Positions 53,046 to 62,012 of a DNA stretch of 64,000 nucleotides are shown one piece after another. Every line of letters starts with the position of its first letter. Position 1 is the first letter of the stretch. The translations under genes and the position numbers were made by a program. The notes beneath the pieces were generated by a model. It made no database searches. It was not told the origin of the DNA and saw only the letters and a program-made list of their open reading frames with translations. The DNA comes from Prevotella sp. (GTDB lineage Bacteria > Bacteroidota > Bacteroidia > Bacteroidales > Bacteroidaceae): the NCBI GenBank assembly GCA_021636625.1, contig JAJWLX010000008.1:1-64000 (forward strand), given 5' to 3'.

Positions 53046-53110
53046 CGCCAAAAAACTAGGCTCTAATATCATTTTCTCTTGTTCCATCTTGCACATTCCC
53101 CCTATCTTTG
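53046..53110 (+). promoter_or_regulatory. rhaB promoter with candidate rhamnose operator
   Basis: GCCAAA-N8-GCTCTAATATCA lies within 53046-53071, 31 bp upstream of the -7 box TATCTTTG (53103-53110). The same element, with the same 31-bp spacing, precedes rhaD. The -33 region holds only CTTG. A further TTTTGATATTT lies at 53015-53025. Confidence 0.65.
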
Positions 53111-53167
53111 CAATCGTAAACAAAAAACAATAGCAAATAACAATAACTTAAAATACACTCTAAAAAA

Positions 53168-54667
53168 ATGGAACAGAAGAAATACTTCTTTGCTGTAGAT
53201 CTGGGTGCTACCAGTGGCAGAACCATCCTGGGAAGCCTGGCTGACGGCAAGTTCGAACTGGAAGAACTCACCCGTTTCGACAACCGACTCATCGAAACCG
53301 GCAATCACTTCTACTGGGATATCTTTGCCCTCTTCTATGAGATCATCGCAGGTCTGAAACTCGTGGCGCAGCGCGGTATCCACATCGAAAGCATCGGTAT
53401 CGATACCTGGGGATGCGACTTCGTATATGTAGATAAAAACGGGGACATTCTCCGCAATCCTCTCGCCTACCGCGACCCTCATACCTTCGGCGTGATGGAG
53501 AAATATTTCGACGAGAAAATCAGCAAGGAAAAGGTATATGAGAAGACCGGAATCCAATTTATGAACTTCAATTCGCTCTTCCAGATATACGCCATGAGAA
53601 AGGCTGGAAACGTGGCTTTGGAGAATGCCGACAAGATTCTCTTTATCCCTGATGCCCTGAGCTATATGCTTACCGGTAACGCCATCTGCGAATATACCGT
53701 GGCTTCAACTTCCCAGATTCTCAACCCAATGACAGGCGATCTCGACAACGAACTCGTAGAGAGTCTCGGACTGAAGAGAGAGCAGTTTGGCAAGATGACC
53801 AACCCTGCTTCCATCATCGGCACACTCACCGTAGAGGTGCAGAAGATGACGGGCTTGAATGCCGTTCCAGTCATCGCAGTAGCGGGTCACGATACCGCCA
53901 GCGCAGTAGCTGCCGTACCAGCCAAGAACGAGGAGTTTGCCTATCTGAGTTCCGGTACCTGGAGTCTGATGGGTATCGAGACCAAGAACGCCATCATCAA
54001 CGAGAAGAGTTATGAACTCAACTTCACCAACGAAGGCGGCATCGAGGGTACTACCCGATTCCTGAAGAACATCTGCGGTATGTGGATTTACGAGCGCTGC
54101 CGAAAGGATTGGAAAGACGAAGCTGCTGCCAATCAGAAGGATATGAAGAGTCTGGGCCATGCTGAGTTGATTGCCGAAGCGATGAAGCAGCCTGCCTTCC
54201 AGAGCATCATCAACCCGGACGATGCCTGCTTTGCCAACCCATCGAGCATGGTAGAAGCTATCAAGCAGTACTGCGAAAAGACAGACCAGCACGTTCCTCA
54301 GAACTATGGCGAATTCTGCCGTTGCATCTTCGAGAGTCTCGCGCTCCGTTATCGTCAGATTTTCACCTGGCTGAAGGATTTTGCCGACTTCGACCTCAAC
54401 GTGCTCCACATCATCGGTGGTGGTTCGCTCAACCAATATCTCAACCAGTTTACAGCCGACAGCTGCGGTGTCACCGTTCTGGCTGGTCCTCAGGAAGGTA
54501 CAGCCATCGGCAACATCATGCTTCAGGCAAAGGCATCAGGCTTGGTCAAGGACATCTGGGAAATGCGTCAGATCATCGCCAACTCGCTGGAGCTCAAGAA
54601 ATTCGAGCCAAAGAACAAGGAGGCTTGGGATGAGGCATACGAAAAGTTTTTAAAGGTACAAGGGTAA
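53168..54667 (+). CDS. rhaB: L-rhamnulokinase
   Basis: This 499-residue cytoplasmic FGGY kinase phosphorylates L-rhamnulose to L-rhamnulose 1-phosphate using ATP. KYFFAVDLGATSGRTILG is the first phosphate-binding strand; IDTWGCDFVYVDKNGDIL, VAGHDTASAVAAVPA and IIGGGSLNQYLNQFTAD are conserved family blocks, the last being the adenosine region. Length matches RhaB. It is the first gene of the rha operon, 42 bp before rhaA. The operator upstream suggests induction by rhamnose. Confidence 0.95.
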   Translation: MEQKKYFFAVDLGATSGRTILGSLADGKFELEELTRFDNRLIETGNHFYWDIFALFYEIIAGLKLVAQRGIHIESIGIDTWGCDFVYVDKNGDILRNPLAYRDPHTFGVMEKYFDEKISKEKVYEKTGIQFMNFNSLFQIYAMRKAGNVALENADKILFIPDALSYMLTGNAICEYTVASTSQILNPMTGDLDNELVESLGLKREQFGKMTNPASIIGTLTVEVQKMTGLNAVPVIAVAGHDTASAVAAVPAKNEEFAYLSSGTWSLMGIETKNAIINEKSYELNFTNEGGIEGTTRFLKNICGMWIYERCRKDWKDEAAANQKDMKSLGHAELIAEAMKQPAFQSIINPDDACFANPSSMVEAIKQYCEKTDQHVPQNYGEFCRCIFESLALRYRQIFTWLKDFADFDLNVLHIIGGGSLNQYLNQFTADSCGVTVLAGPQEGTAIGNIMLQAKASGLVKDIWEMRQIIANSLELKKFEPKNKEAWDEAYEKFLKVQG

Positions 54668-54709
54668 AAAAGTAAAAAATAAACAATAACAAAAAATACA
54701 TAAAAAACA

Positions 54710-55963
54710 ATGAAAGCAGATTTGATTTTAAAGAATTATGAGATTGCTAAGGAGCGCTATGCTGCTCTGGGTGTAGATACAGACAAGGCTATTGAGACTT
54801 TGGAGAAGACTCCTATCTCTCTGCACTGCTGGCAGGCTGACGACGTGGTTGGCTTCGAGCGTGGCGAGGCTGCTTCTGGCGGTATCCAGAGTACAGGTAA
54901 CTACCCTGGCAAGGCTCGCAACATCGATGAACTCCGTCAGGATATCGAGAAGGTGAACTCTCTCCTGGCTGGTACTTTCCGCCTCAACCTTCATGAGATT
55001 TACGGTGAGTTCGGTGGCAAGCAGATTGACCGTAACGAGGTAACCGTAGATCAGTTTACAGGCTGGATGCAGTGGGCTAAAGAGCAGAACATGAAGCTTG
55101 ACTTCAACTCTACTTCTTTCTCTCACCCATTGAGCGGAAGTCTCACATTGTCAAATCCTGACCCAGCTATCCGCGAGTTCTGGATTGAGCACACCAAGCG
55201 TTGCCGCCGCATTGCAGACGCTATGGGTAAGTTCCAGAACGACCCATGTATCATGAACATCTGGGTACATGATGGTTCCAAGGACATCACCATAGAGAAG
55301 GGGCGCTATCGCGAGATCTTGAAAAACTCTCTTGATGAGATTCTGGCAGAGGAGTTGCCTAACATGAAGTCTTGCCTGGAGGCTAAGCTCTTCGGTATCG
55401 GCTTGGAGGCATATACCGTAGGTTCTCACGACTTCTACGCTGGCTACTGCGCTAAGAACAACGTGATGTACACCCTAGATACAGGCCACTATGAGCCAAC
55501 AGAGAACGTATCAGATGCTGTTTCTGCACTCCTGCTCTTCGTTCCAGAGTTGATGCTCCACGTATCTCGCCCAATGCACTGGGACTCAGACCACGTAACC
55601 CTCTTCGACGACAATACACGCAACCTCTTCTCAGAGTTGGTTCGTGCCAACGCACTCGACCGTGCTCATATCGGTCTCGACTACTTCGACGGTTCTATCA
55701 ACCGCATCGGAGCTTACATCATCGGTGTACGTGCAGCCCAGAAGTCATTGTTGCAGGCATTCCTTGAGCCACTGGATACCCTCCGCAAGTACGAGGACGA
55801 GGGCAAGCTCTTCCAGCGTCTGGCTCTCCTCGAGGAAGAGAAGACATTGCCATTCGGTGCTGTATATGATTACTTCAACCTGAAGAACAACATCCCTGTT
55901 GGCGAGGAGTACATCGCTGACATTGAGAAGTACGAGGCTGAGGTTCTCGCTAAGAGAAACTAA
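54710..55963 (+). CDS. rhaA: L-rhamnose isomerase
   Basis: This 417-residue cytoplasmic enzyme converts L-rhamnose to L-rhamnulose with Mn2+. LHCWQADDVVGFE, GGIQSTGNYPGKARN, LNLHEIYGE, DFNSTSFSHP and NIWVHDGSKD are signature blocks of RhaA, and later GSHDFYAGYCAK and LDTGHYEPTENVSD carry metal ligands. Length matches E. coli RhaA (419). It is second in the operon; a palindromic repeat separates it from rhaT. Confidence 0.97.
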   Translation: MKADLILKNYEIAKERYAALGVDTDKAIETLEKTPISLHCWQADDVVGFERGEAASGGIQSTGNYPGKARNIDELRQDIEKVNSLLAGTFRLNLHEIYGEFGGKQIDRNEVTVDQFTGWMQWAKEQNMKLDFNSTSFSHPLSGSLTLSNPDPAIREFWIEHTKRCRRIADAMGKFQNDPCIMNIWVHDGSKDITIEKGRYREILKNSLDEILAEELPNMKSCLEAKLFGIGLEAYTVGSHDFYAGYCAKNNVMYTLDTGHYEPTENVSDAVSALLLFVPELMLHVSRPMHWDSDHVTLFDDNTRNLFSELVRANALDRAHIGLDYFDGSINRIGAYIIGVRAAQKSLLQAFLEPLDTLRKYEDEGKLFQRLALLEEEKTLPFGAVYDYFNLKNNIPVGEEYIADIEKYEAEVLAKRN

Positions 55964-55995
55964 GATATAAAACTGCATAAGTGGTTTTAAGAAAG

Positions 55996-56082
55996 CTTTT
56001 GCCCTTACAGGGCGCCTGAATTAATAAACACCTATCCCCAGGGCGATGCCCTGGGCTAGGTGCTTTTGCCCTTTCAGGGCGC
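55996..56082. repeat. BIME-like intergenic palindromic repeat
   Basis: Two copies of CTTTTGCCCTTnCAGGGCGC (55996-56015 and 56063-56082) flank a hairpin at 56029-56062 (CACCTA, CCCAGGGC and its complement GCCCTGGG, TAGGTG). It lies inside the rha operon between rhaA and rhaT and may stabilise the upstream mRNA. Confidence 0.7.
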
Positions 56083-56135
56083 TTAAGCCACCGGCAACGG
56101 TTTTATAACCTAATTACCAAGCAATTAACAATACA

Positions 56136-57167
56136 ATGGAAATATTAATAGGACTTTTCATCATAGCCATCGGCGCATTCTGCCAGTCCAGCTGTTATGT
56201 TCCTATCAACAAGATCAAAGATTGGAGTTGGGAATCATACTGGATAGTTCAGGGTGTGTTCGCATGGCTTATTTTGCCTTTTTTCGGCGCTATGCTCGCT
56301 GTACCTAGCGGACATTCCTTCTTTGAATTATTCGACGGATTCGGCTTCAACGTAGCTATGAGCATGCTCTTCGGTGTACTCTGGGGCGTAGGCGGACTGA
56401 CCTTCGGTCTTTCCATGCGCTACCTGGGCGTGGCGTTGGGTCAGAGCATCGCCCTGGGAACCTGTGCAGGTCTCGGAACCATCATGGGTCCGGTTCTGCT
56501 CAACATCTTCTTCCCCGAGCTGGATGCCCTTTCATCGCTCACCTTCAGCGTCATCCTCGGTGTGGTAGTCACCCTGCTCGGTATCGCCATCATCGGTATA
56601 GCTGGCAGCATGAAGGCGGCATCGCTCTCTGAAGAGGAGAAGAAGGCTGCGGTAAAGGATTTCAACTTCCCTAAGGGTCTCGCCATCGCCCTGCTAGCTG
56701 GTTTCATGAGCGGATGCTTCAATGTGGGTCTCGCCTTCGGCGATGATATCCACTTCGGCACCTTCACCCCTGATATGTTCAAGACCCTGCCTGCTACCTT
56801 CCTCGTTACCGTGGGTGGTTTCATTACCAATGCCATCTACTGTTTCTATCAGAACACCAAGAATCATACTTGGAGCGACTATAAGAACGAGGAGGTTTGG
56901 GGCAACAACATCCTGTATTGTGCCCTGGCTGGTGCCTTGTGGTACAGTCAGTTCTTCGGCTTGTCATTAGGAAAAGGTTTCCTCACCGAATCCCCTACCC
57001 TTATGACTCTGTCTTTCTGCATCCTGATGGCACTCAACGTAGTGTTCTCGAATGTATGGGGCATCATCCTGAAGGAATGGAAGGGATGCTCATCAAAGAC
57101 CATCGCCGTATTAATCGTCGGCATCATCGTCTTGATTATCTCAAGTTTTCTGCCACAGTTGATTTAA
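56136..57167 (+). CDS. rhaT: L-rhamnose/proton symporter
   Basis: This 343-residue inner-membrane protein has ten predicted helices. MEILIGLFIIAIGAFCQSSCYVPINKIKDWSWESYW is the RhaT opening, and FGVLWGVGGLTFGLSMRYLGVALG and GFMSGCFNVGLAFG are conserved helices. It takes up L-rhamnose with H+. Many Bacteroidetes use other transporters, so RhaT here completes a self-contained pathway. It is third in the operon, 19 bp before rhaM. Confidence 0.95.
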   Translation: MEILIGLFIIAIGAFCQSSCYVPINKIKDWSWESYWIVQGVFAWLILPFFGAMLAVPSGHSFFELFDGFGFNVAMSMLFGVLWGVGGLTFGLSMRYLGVALGQSIALGTCAGLGTIMGPVLLNIFFPELDALSSLTFSVILGVVVTLLGIAIIGIAGSMKAASLSEEEKKAAVKDFNFPKGLAIALLAGFMSGCFNVGLAFGDDIHFGTFTPDMFKTLPATFLVTVGGFITNAIYCFYQNTKNHTWSDYKNEEVWGNNILYCALAGALWYSQFFGLSLGKGFLTESPTLMTLSFCILMALNVVFSNVWGIILKEWKGCSSKTIAVLIVGIIVLIISSFLPQLI

Positions 57168-57186
57168 CATCAAAACATAGAATGAT

Positions 57187-57504
57187 ATGAAAAGATTTGC
57201 ATTTAAGATGTATCTCAAGAAGGGATGCGAAAAGGAATATGCCAAGCGCCATGCTGCGATCTGGCCTGAGTTGAAACAGATGATCAAGGATCAGGGAGTA
57301 AGCGACTACAGTATCTTCTGGGACAAAGACACCAACCTGCTCTTTGCCGTTCAGAAATGCGACAGCGATACCAACAGCCAGGACACAACCAACGTGGATC
57401 CTATCACCCAGAAATGGTGGGATATGATGGCAGACATCATGGAGGTGAATCCTGACAATTCGCCTGTCAGCATCCCGCTGGAAGAACTTTTCCACATGGA
57501 TTGA
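57187..57504 (+). CDS. rhaM: L-rhamnose mutarotase
   Basis: This 105-residue cytoplasmic protein of the RhaM/YiiL family interconverts the alpha and beta anomers of L-rhamnose, feeding RhaA. KRFAFKMYLKKGCEKEYAKRHAAIWPEL and SDYSIFWDKDTNLLFAVQKC carry the expected His and Trp-Tyr residues, and TQKWWDMMADIME is the conserved C-terminal helix. It is the last gene of the rha operon and ends at a bidirectional terminator facing rhaD. Confidence 0.95.
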   Translation: MKRFAFKMYLKKGCEKEYAKRHAAIWPELKQMIKDQGVSDYSIFWDKDTNLLFAVQKCDSDTNSQDTTNVDPITQKWWDMMADIMEVNPDNSPVSIPLEELFHMD

Positions 57505-57533
57505 TATAAAGATTTTAGTTAGCTTAGAAACAG

Positions 57534-57575
57534 AAAAAGCCCCCGAGCATCTCACGATGTTCGAGGGCTTTGTTT
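57534..57575. terminator. Terminator between rhaM and rhaD
   Basis: AAAGCCC-CGAGCAT pairs with GATGTTCG-GGGCTTT over a 5-nt loop, followed by TTTGTTT on the plus strand and an A/T-rich run on the other. The A/T-rich stretch 57576-57710 has several AACCTA copies and no gene. Confidence 0.75.
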
Positions 57576-57710
57576 CACTAAACCCAAAAACTTTTACCTA
57601 ATAATACTAAAACCTAAATTAAACCTATTACCTATAAAATGTATATCCAATAAACCTATTATATCAAAATATTACTAACAACACTATATCAACTATTCAT
57701 AACCTATACC

Positions 57711-58520
57711 TTATCTTGGCAAATTGAAAGCCTTGGTCATCTCAGCCATTTCTTCCTGGCTCATACCATCAGGCTCAAATCCCATGCACTTGGAATCGAT
57801 GTAGATCTTCGCACTCTTAGAGAGCACGTCAATCTGGTCGAAGGCATCCATTACATCCAAGCCCTTGGCAAAGACGCCGTGCTTCTCCCACATCACTACA
57901 TCATAGTCTTCCAGTTCCTTCAGGGTTTCCTCAGCCAGCTTCAAGCTGCCAGGCAACTGATAAGGAACAATGCCCAGACCGAGCGGACAGAAAGCCTTGG
58001 TCTCTGGAATCATGCTCCAGAGCAGGTTGCTCAAAACGTCCTTGCCCATGAACTTCTTGTTGTGGCTCATGGCGATAAGCTCGATAGGGTGAGTATGAAC
58101 GGTAGCCTTATAGTTGGAACCCTTCTCGATGAGACGGGCATGAACGCTCAGGTGACTAGGCAACTCTGAGGTTGGCATCACAGGATTATCGGCGATGATG
58201 ACATAGCTGGCGCAATCGTCGAGGATACGGATGATAGAACCGTTCTCCATAGGCCAGCGAGCCAAGTCGCGCATACGCTTGCCTGTACCCTTGCAGAAGA
58301 AGTAGCAGCCCTTCAATGCAGGCAAAGCTGTACCAATCTGCTTCACTTCGCTGATAGCTGGCAAAGCCTTGATCTCGTCATCAACCAAGTCTGTTACGTT
58401 TACGGTGATATTACCACCATTACGCTCAGCCCAACCATTCTGCCAGAGGTATCCGGCAACTTCTGCAATCTTCTCGACCTCCTTTTTCAAGGCAGGACGA
58501 CCTTCTAAAACACTATTCAT
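57711..58520 (-). CDS. rhaD: L-rhamnulose-1-phosphate aldolase
   Basis: This 269-residue cytoplasmic class II aldolase splits L-rhamnulose 1-phosphate into dihydroxyacetone phosphate and L-lactaldehyde, using Zn2+. Family blocks are ERNGGNITVNVTD, GCYFFCKGTGKRMRDLA, TSELPSHLSVH, the zinc motif TVHTHP and WEKHGVFAKG. E. coli RhaD has 274 residues. I chose the ATG at 58520 because it begins the conserved MNSVLEGRP and follows the promoter; a longer frame upstream would include the -7 box. It is convergent with rhaM. Its first third and promoter are duplicated at 63644-63958. Confidence 0.95.
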   Translation of the reverse strand: MNSVLEGRPALKKEVEKIAEVAGYLWQNGWAERNGGNITVNVTDLVDDEIKALPAISEVKQIGTALPALKGCYFFCKGTGKRMRDLARWPMENGSIIRILDDCASYVIIADNPVMPTSELPSHLSVHARLIEKGSNYKATVHTHPIELIAMSHNKKFMGKDVLSNLLWSMIPETKAFCPLGLGIVPYQLPGSLKLAEETLKELEDYDVVMWEKHGVFAKGLDVMDAFDQIDVLSKSAKIYIDSKCMGFEPDGMSQEEMAEMTKAFNLPR

Positions 58521-58557
58521 ATTATTCTTGTTATTAGCTTGTTTAAAATTTCTGCTG

Positions 58558-58622
58558 CAAAAATACTCATTTCGCCCCATACCCAACCTATTCTTTTGAT
58601 ATTTGAGCTATGACATTTGGCA
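58558..58622 (-). promoter_or_regulatory. rhaD promoter with candidate rhamnose operator
   Basis: On the minus strand GCCAAA-N8-GCTCAAATATCA lies within 58622-58597, 31 bp upstream of TATTTTTG (58565-58558). It matches the rhaB element at 18 of 26 positions, at the same spacing. Confidence 0.65.
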
Positions 58623-58658
58623 TAACCCTCAAAACCGTGAAAAAATACAGAAGGCGGC
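58583..58658. repeat. 76-bp duplicated control region, copy 1
   Basis: Identical to 63883-63958 except at 58606 (A versus G). The similarity continues without gaps through the rhaD start at an offset of exactly 5300 bp. Confidence 0.9.
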
Positions 58659-58685
58659 GGTGGATAGAAAACTACTTTCAAAAAC

Positions 58686-59006
58686 ACTCTTCACCAATCA
58701 GACATAAACATCTAATAGCTAGGTGTTTATGCGGGTGAAGAGTATCGCCGACTCTTCACCACTCTTCACCACCCTTCACCAACAGTTCGGTCATCAATTA
58801 TGACCAGCTCTATGCACAAATGATGCATAAGCTTCGTGATAAGCAGACCCCTTATTGGTTCACCATTGATGAAGTGGCTCGCATCCAGGAATTCAACCAG
58901 CCTTCTTCAAGGTGAAGAGTGGGTGAAGAGTGGTGAAGAGTTGAGCCACCTCTTCACCCGCATAAACACCTAGCTATTAGATGTTCATGTCTGATTGGTG
59001 AAGAGT
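58686..59006. repeat. 57-bp inverted repeat enclosing minisatellites and a gene fragment
   Basis: The arms at 58686-58742 and 58950-59006 are inverted copies with one mismatch, 207 bp apart. Just inside each arm are short runs of GGTGAAGAGT (58751-58780, inverted; 58911-58940). The centre holds a gene fragment (58784-58915). The structure looks like a decayed mobile element. Confidence 0.75.
58784..58915 (+). pseudogene. C-terminal fragment resembling a VirE/DUF3874 primase-like protein
   Basis: An open frame of 43 codons ends with TGA inside the GGTGAAGAGT run. It contains NYDQLYAQMMHKLRDK and PYWFTIDEVARIQEFNQP, which resemble, from memory, the C-terminus of mobile VirE/DUF3874 ATPase-primase proteins of Bacteroidetes. 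It has no start and no upstream domain. Confidence 0.4.
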
Positions 59007-59078
59007 GAAGAGTAAAATAGAGAGTAAGGGTTTTCTATCTCCCGACGTATCGTTTCGTGCCTAGTAATGGCAAGATAT

Positions 59079-59116
59079 TGCCCTGGTAAAGGGCAATATT
59101 GTGCCATAGTCAGGCA
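59079..59116. other. Hairpin downstream of GH78
   Basis: GGCAAGATATTGCCC pairs with GGGCAATATTGTGCC over TGGTAAA. No T run. The stretch 59007-59299 otherwise shows no convincing gene. Confidence 0.4.
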
Positions 59117-59299
59117 ACAACTGGAATGAGCCTCTTTTCAACTCGTCAGGACTATCAAGTTCTTCCTGTTTAGACTTACTGACATCTATGCCTAAACGCT
59201 GGTTTATACAGGTGTCCCTATATACTTCTTTTAATATATGGAGAGACACCCATGAAAAACTAACTGTTAACCTTGAAGCGATGTCTGTGTTAAAAATCT

Positions 59300-61996
59300 T
59301 TAGCCTTTGATTCTGAATGTCCAATCTCCAGAGCCAATCTTCTTGATCTTTCCATTAGGCAGATATACTTCGCCAGTGGTATTGGCAGGGATGGAAACTG
59401 TCCAAACGATGAAGCCGTCTTGGCGAGTATAACTGCTTCGGATAACACCATAAGGACTTGGATGCGAAGCGGTGACACTGTAGATTCTGCTTACAGAGAA
59501 ATCTGGCTGCAAGATGATATGCTTGAATCCAGGTTGCTGGTAACAAGGGCGGATGCCCCCCAGATATTCATAGCACCAAGGCAGCAAATCGCCAAGCAGC
59601 ATCACATGGTTTCCACTGTTCATGGAAGGGTTGGCTGTGTTGCCATTCCATAATTCCCAGATGGTAGTGGCTCCATTTTTCACCATATATCCCCAACCTG
59701 GATAAGTGTCGGTAGTGGCAAGCTGATAGGCTACATCTGACTTTCCGATGCTGGAGAGATAGCGCATGAGCCACTGGATGCCGATGACTCCTGCCGACAG
59801 ATGCGTATCGTTTTTGTCGATGATGGTGGTTAGCAGGTTTTTGCGCACTTCTGCCTCTTGCTCCTTAGGGACGAGATTCATCGCCAAAGGCAAGAGATTG
59901 GCTGTAACGGTGGCATTGCTATAGTTGCCATCCTTCAAGTAAGTGCGGTTAACTGCTGCTAGAGTGGTGTCGGCTTGGGCGGAGAAATAATCCGATTCTG
60001 CTTGATAACCCAGCATTCTGCCATAACGAGCCATCATCTTACAGAGATAATAATAGTAAGTGGAGGAGATGAGCTGTCCGTCTGTTTTTCGGGCAGGGTC
60101 CTTGCTGTGTACCAATTTAGGCGACTCCGGTGGCACGCACCAGTCGCCATATCGGTCGTAAACAACCAGCCCATCCTTGTAATTCTCTCTTCTTATCATC
60201 TCCAAGAACTTCTTGATGGCTGCATAGCTGTCTGCCATAGGGCGCAAATCGCCATATTGACGATAAAGCATATCGCATGAGAAAGGCAAGGCGGCAGGCC
60301 ATGTGATATTGGTATTGTAGAGTCGCCAATAGGATGGGGTCACATCACTGATACGACCGTTTTCTTTTTGACCATCTCGTATGTCGCCCACCCATTTGCT
60401 GTAAAGGGCATGCTGGTTCATGAGATAACTCTCGCCTAGGCAGCCTGTGGTACGGTCGCCCAACCAAGGCATTCGCTCATCTCGCTGCGGACAATCTATT
60501 GGCATTCCCTTGTAATTGCTTCGTATTCCTCGGCGTGCATTGGCTACGATACGATTCAGCATGCTCTCACTCTTTCCATCCTTTTCAGATTCATCTGTCA
60601 GAGCGAAGTAAGTGTTGGTGTCGTCCATCCTGTCTGCTATCAATTCTCTTGAAATATCTGAGGCAGACAGATGGTCTATGCCCGTGATTTCTGCATATCG
60701 AAATCCGTAAAAAGTAAATTCTGGTGTCCAATCTACGGCCTTCCCGTCAGCTACATAGCGAGCTGTGGCCTCTGCGCTGCGAAGATTGGCTACATAGAGC
60801 ATGCTGTCTCCATTTTGCAAGAGCTCGGCATGGCGTATGCAGATGGTATCGCCAGATTGCGAAGTATTTTGCTTGATGTGTATTCTGCCGGCGTTATTAG
60901 TGCCGAAATCTACGATATATCGTTTTCCAAACTGATGGATGGAGATTGGCTTTTCTGTTTGATATACGCTCATATTGGGTGCGATGGAGCCACGAAGTTT
61001 ACCTCCAGGCGACTTCATGATTTGCGCATTTTGCCATTGGCTGTCGTCAAAGCCCTGCATATCCCAGCCATTTAGTTTCAGATTGCTGTTGTATAGTTCG
61101 CCATCATACTCATTGGCATAGCGTATCGCCCCATTGGCTGTAATGCGCCATGTGGTGTCGGTAGCGATAATCTTGGTGCTTCCATCTGCATAGTCTATGA
61201 CGAGATTGGCTAGCAGACGTGGCTGTCCGTAAGTGGTGCGCACATTGGATTGGAAGTTTTGGGTTTGGGCAAAATAATGTCCTCCTTCCAGGATAACACC
61301 GATTACGTTGTTGTCGCTCAGATATGAAGATACATCGTATGTATCATAGGCGATGGTTTTGGTATAATCGGTAGGCAATGGGGTAAGCACATCGTTCCCC
61401 ACTCGCTGTCCATTAATGCTCAGCGCATAATTTCCCAATCCAGATATGTATATCGTGGCACGTTTCACCTGATTCGGCTGAATGGAGAAGGTCTTGCGAA
61501 GATAACGTGCTGAAAGGCGGCTGTGGCGTTCCTCCTTGTCCCAAGGCATCAAACTGTCTATTCCAATCCAATTACCTTTCCACTCTTCTTCCGACATTAA
61601 GCCTGTTGACCACATGGCAGGTTGGCTCCATTCGCTTTTACCCTTATTGGTAGATACCTGTACTTTCCAAAAATAAGACTGCCCAGGCAACAAAGGAATG
61701 CTTTGTGGGAGTTCTATCCATTGGGAGCAATCTGTCTTGACTATCCCACTGTTCCATACATCACTTTCGCCAAGATTCAGCTTTTCCCGACTGGAAGCTA
61801 CGAGAATCTGATAAGATTTCTGCATCACGTTCTTGTGGTCTGATAAGATTTGCCAGCCAAACCGAGGGTTTCTAACATCCAGTCCTAAAGGTGATTCTCT
61901 TCCTTCCAGAGTAAGTTTGGTTACTTCTACTTTCGCTTTTGCAGAGAACGCAAAAGGTAGCAGGGATAACAAAATCCATGTATATATCTTTTTCAT
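59300..61996 (-). CDS. Alpha-L-rhamnosidase, GH78, secreted
   Basis: This 898-residue protein has a signal peptide (MKKIYTWILLSLLPFAFSAKA). The GH78 order is: N-terminal fibronectin-like domain (TLEGRESPLGLDVRNPRFGWQI), beta-sandwich with DVSSYLSDNNVIGVILEGGHY, alpha/alpha barrel from about 470, and C-terminal sandwich. IDCPQRDERMPWLGD gives the general acid Glu507; the general base is Glu781 in TTIWELWNG. It is an inverting enzyme that removes terminal alpha-L-rhamnose, supplying the rha pathway. It lies 16 bp downstream of GH27 and shares its transcript, which begins at the duplicated rhaD promoter. Confidence 0.94.
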   Translation of the reverse strand: MKKIYTWILLSLLPFAFSAKAKVEVTKLTLEGRESPLGLDVRNPRFGWQILSDHKNVMQKSYQILVASSREKLNLGESDVWNSGIVKTDCSQWIELPQSIPLLPGQSYFWKVQVSTNKGKSEWSQPAMWSTGLMSEEEWKGNWIGIDSLMPWDKEERHSRLSARYLRKTFSIQPNQVKRATIYISGLGNYALSINGQRVGNDVLTPLPTDYTKTIAYDTYDVSSYLSDNNVIGVILEGGHYFAQTQNFQSNVRTTYGQPRLLANLVIDYADGSTKIIATDTTWRITANGAIRYANEYDGELYNSNLKLNGWDMQGFDDSQWQNAQIMKSPGGKLRGSIAPNMSVYQTEKPISIHQFGKRYIVDFGTNNAGRIHIKQNTSQSGDTICIRHAELLQNGDSMLYVANLRSAEATARYVADGKAVDWTPEFTFYGFRYAEITGIDHLSASDISRELIADRMDDTNTYFALTDESEKDGKSESMLNRIVANARRGIRSNYKGMPIDCPQRDERMPWLGDRTTGCLGESYLMNQHALYSKWVGDIRDGQKENGRISDVTPSYWRLYNTNITWPAALPFSCDMLYRQYGDLRPMADSYAAIKKFLEMIRRENYKDGLVVYDRYGDWCVPPESPKLVHSKDPARKTDGQLISSTYYYYLCKMMARYGRMLGYQAESDYFSAQADTTLAAVNRTYLKDGNYSNATVTANLLPLAMNLVPKEQEAEVRKNLLTTIIDKNDTHLSAGVIGIQWLMRYLSSIGKSDVAYQLATTDTYPGWGYMVKNGATTIWELWNGNTANPSMNSGNHVMLLGDLLPWCYEYLGGIRPCYQQPGFKHIILQPDFSVSRIYSVTASHPSPYGVIRSSYTRQDGFIVWTVSIPANTTGEVYLPNGKIKKIGSGDWTFRIKG

Positions 61997-62012
61997 CTTG
62001 TTTGTCTGTTTA

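Noticed and set aside
52752..53123. Minus-strand frame with a repeated Cys-Asn-Pro motif
   Set aside because: The repeat comes from the 9-bp CACGGATTA array read in one frame and runs into the AraC gene on the other strand; it is a DNA repeat, not a protein.
59061..59324. Minus-strand frame of 87 codons containing a segment like the start of IS110-type transposases (LGIDVSK)
   Set aside because: Only one short motif matches, nothing after it looks like a transposase, and the frame overlaps the end of GH78 and a hairpin. Evidence is too weak.
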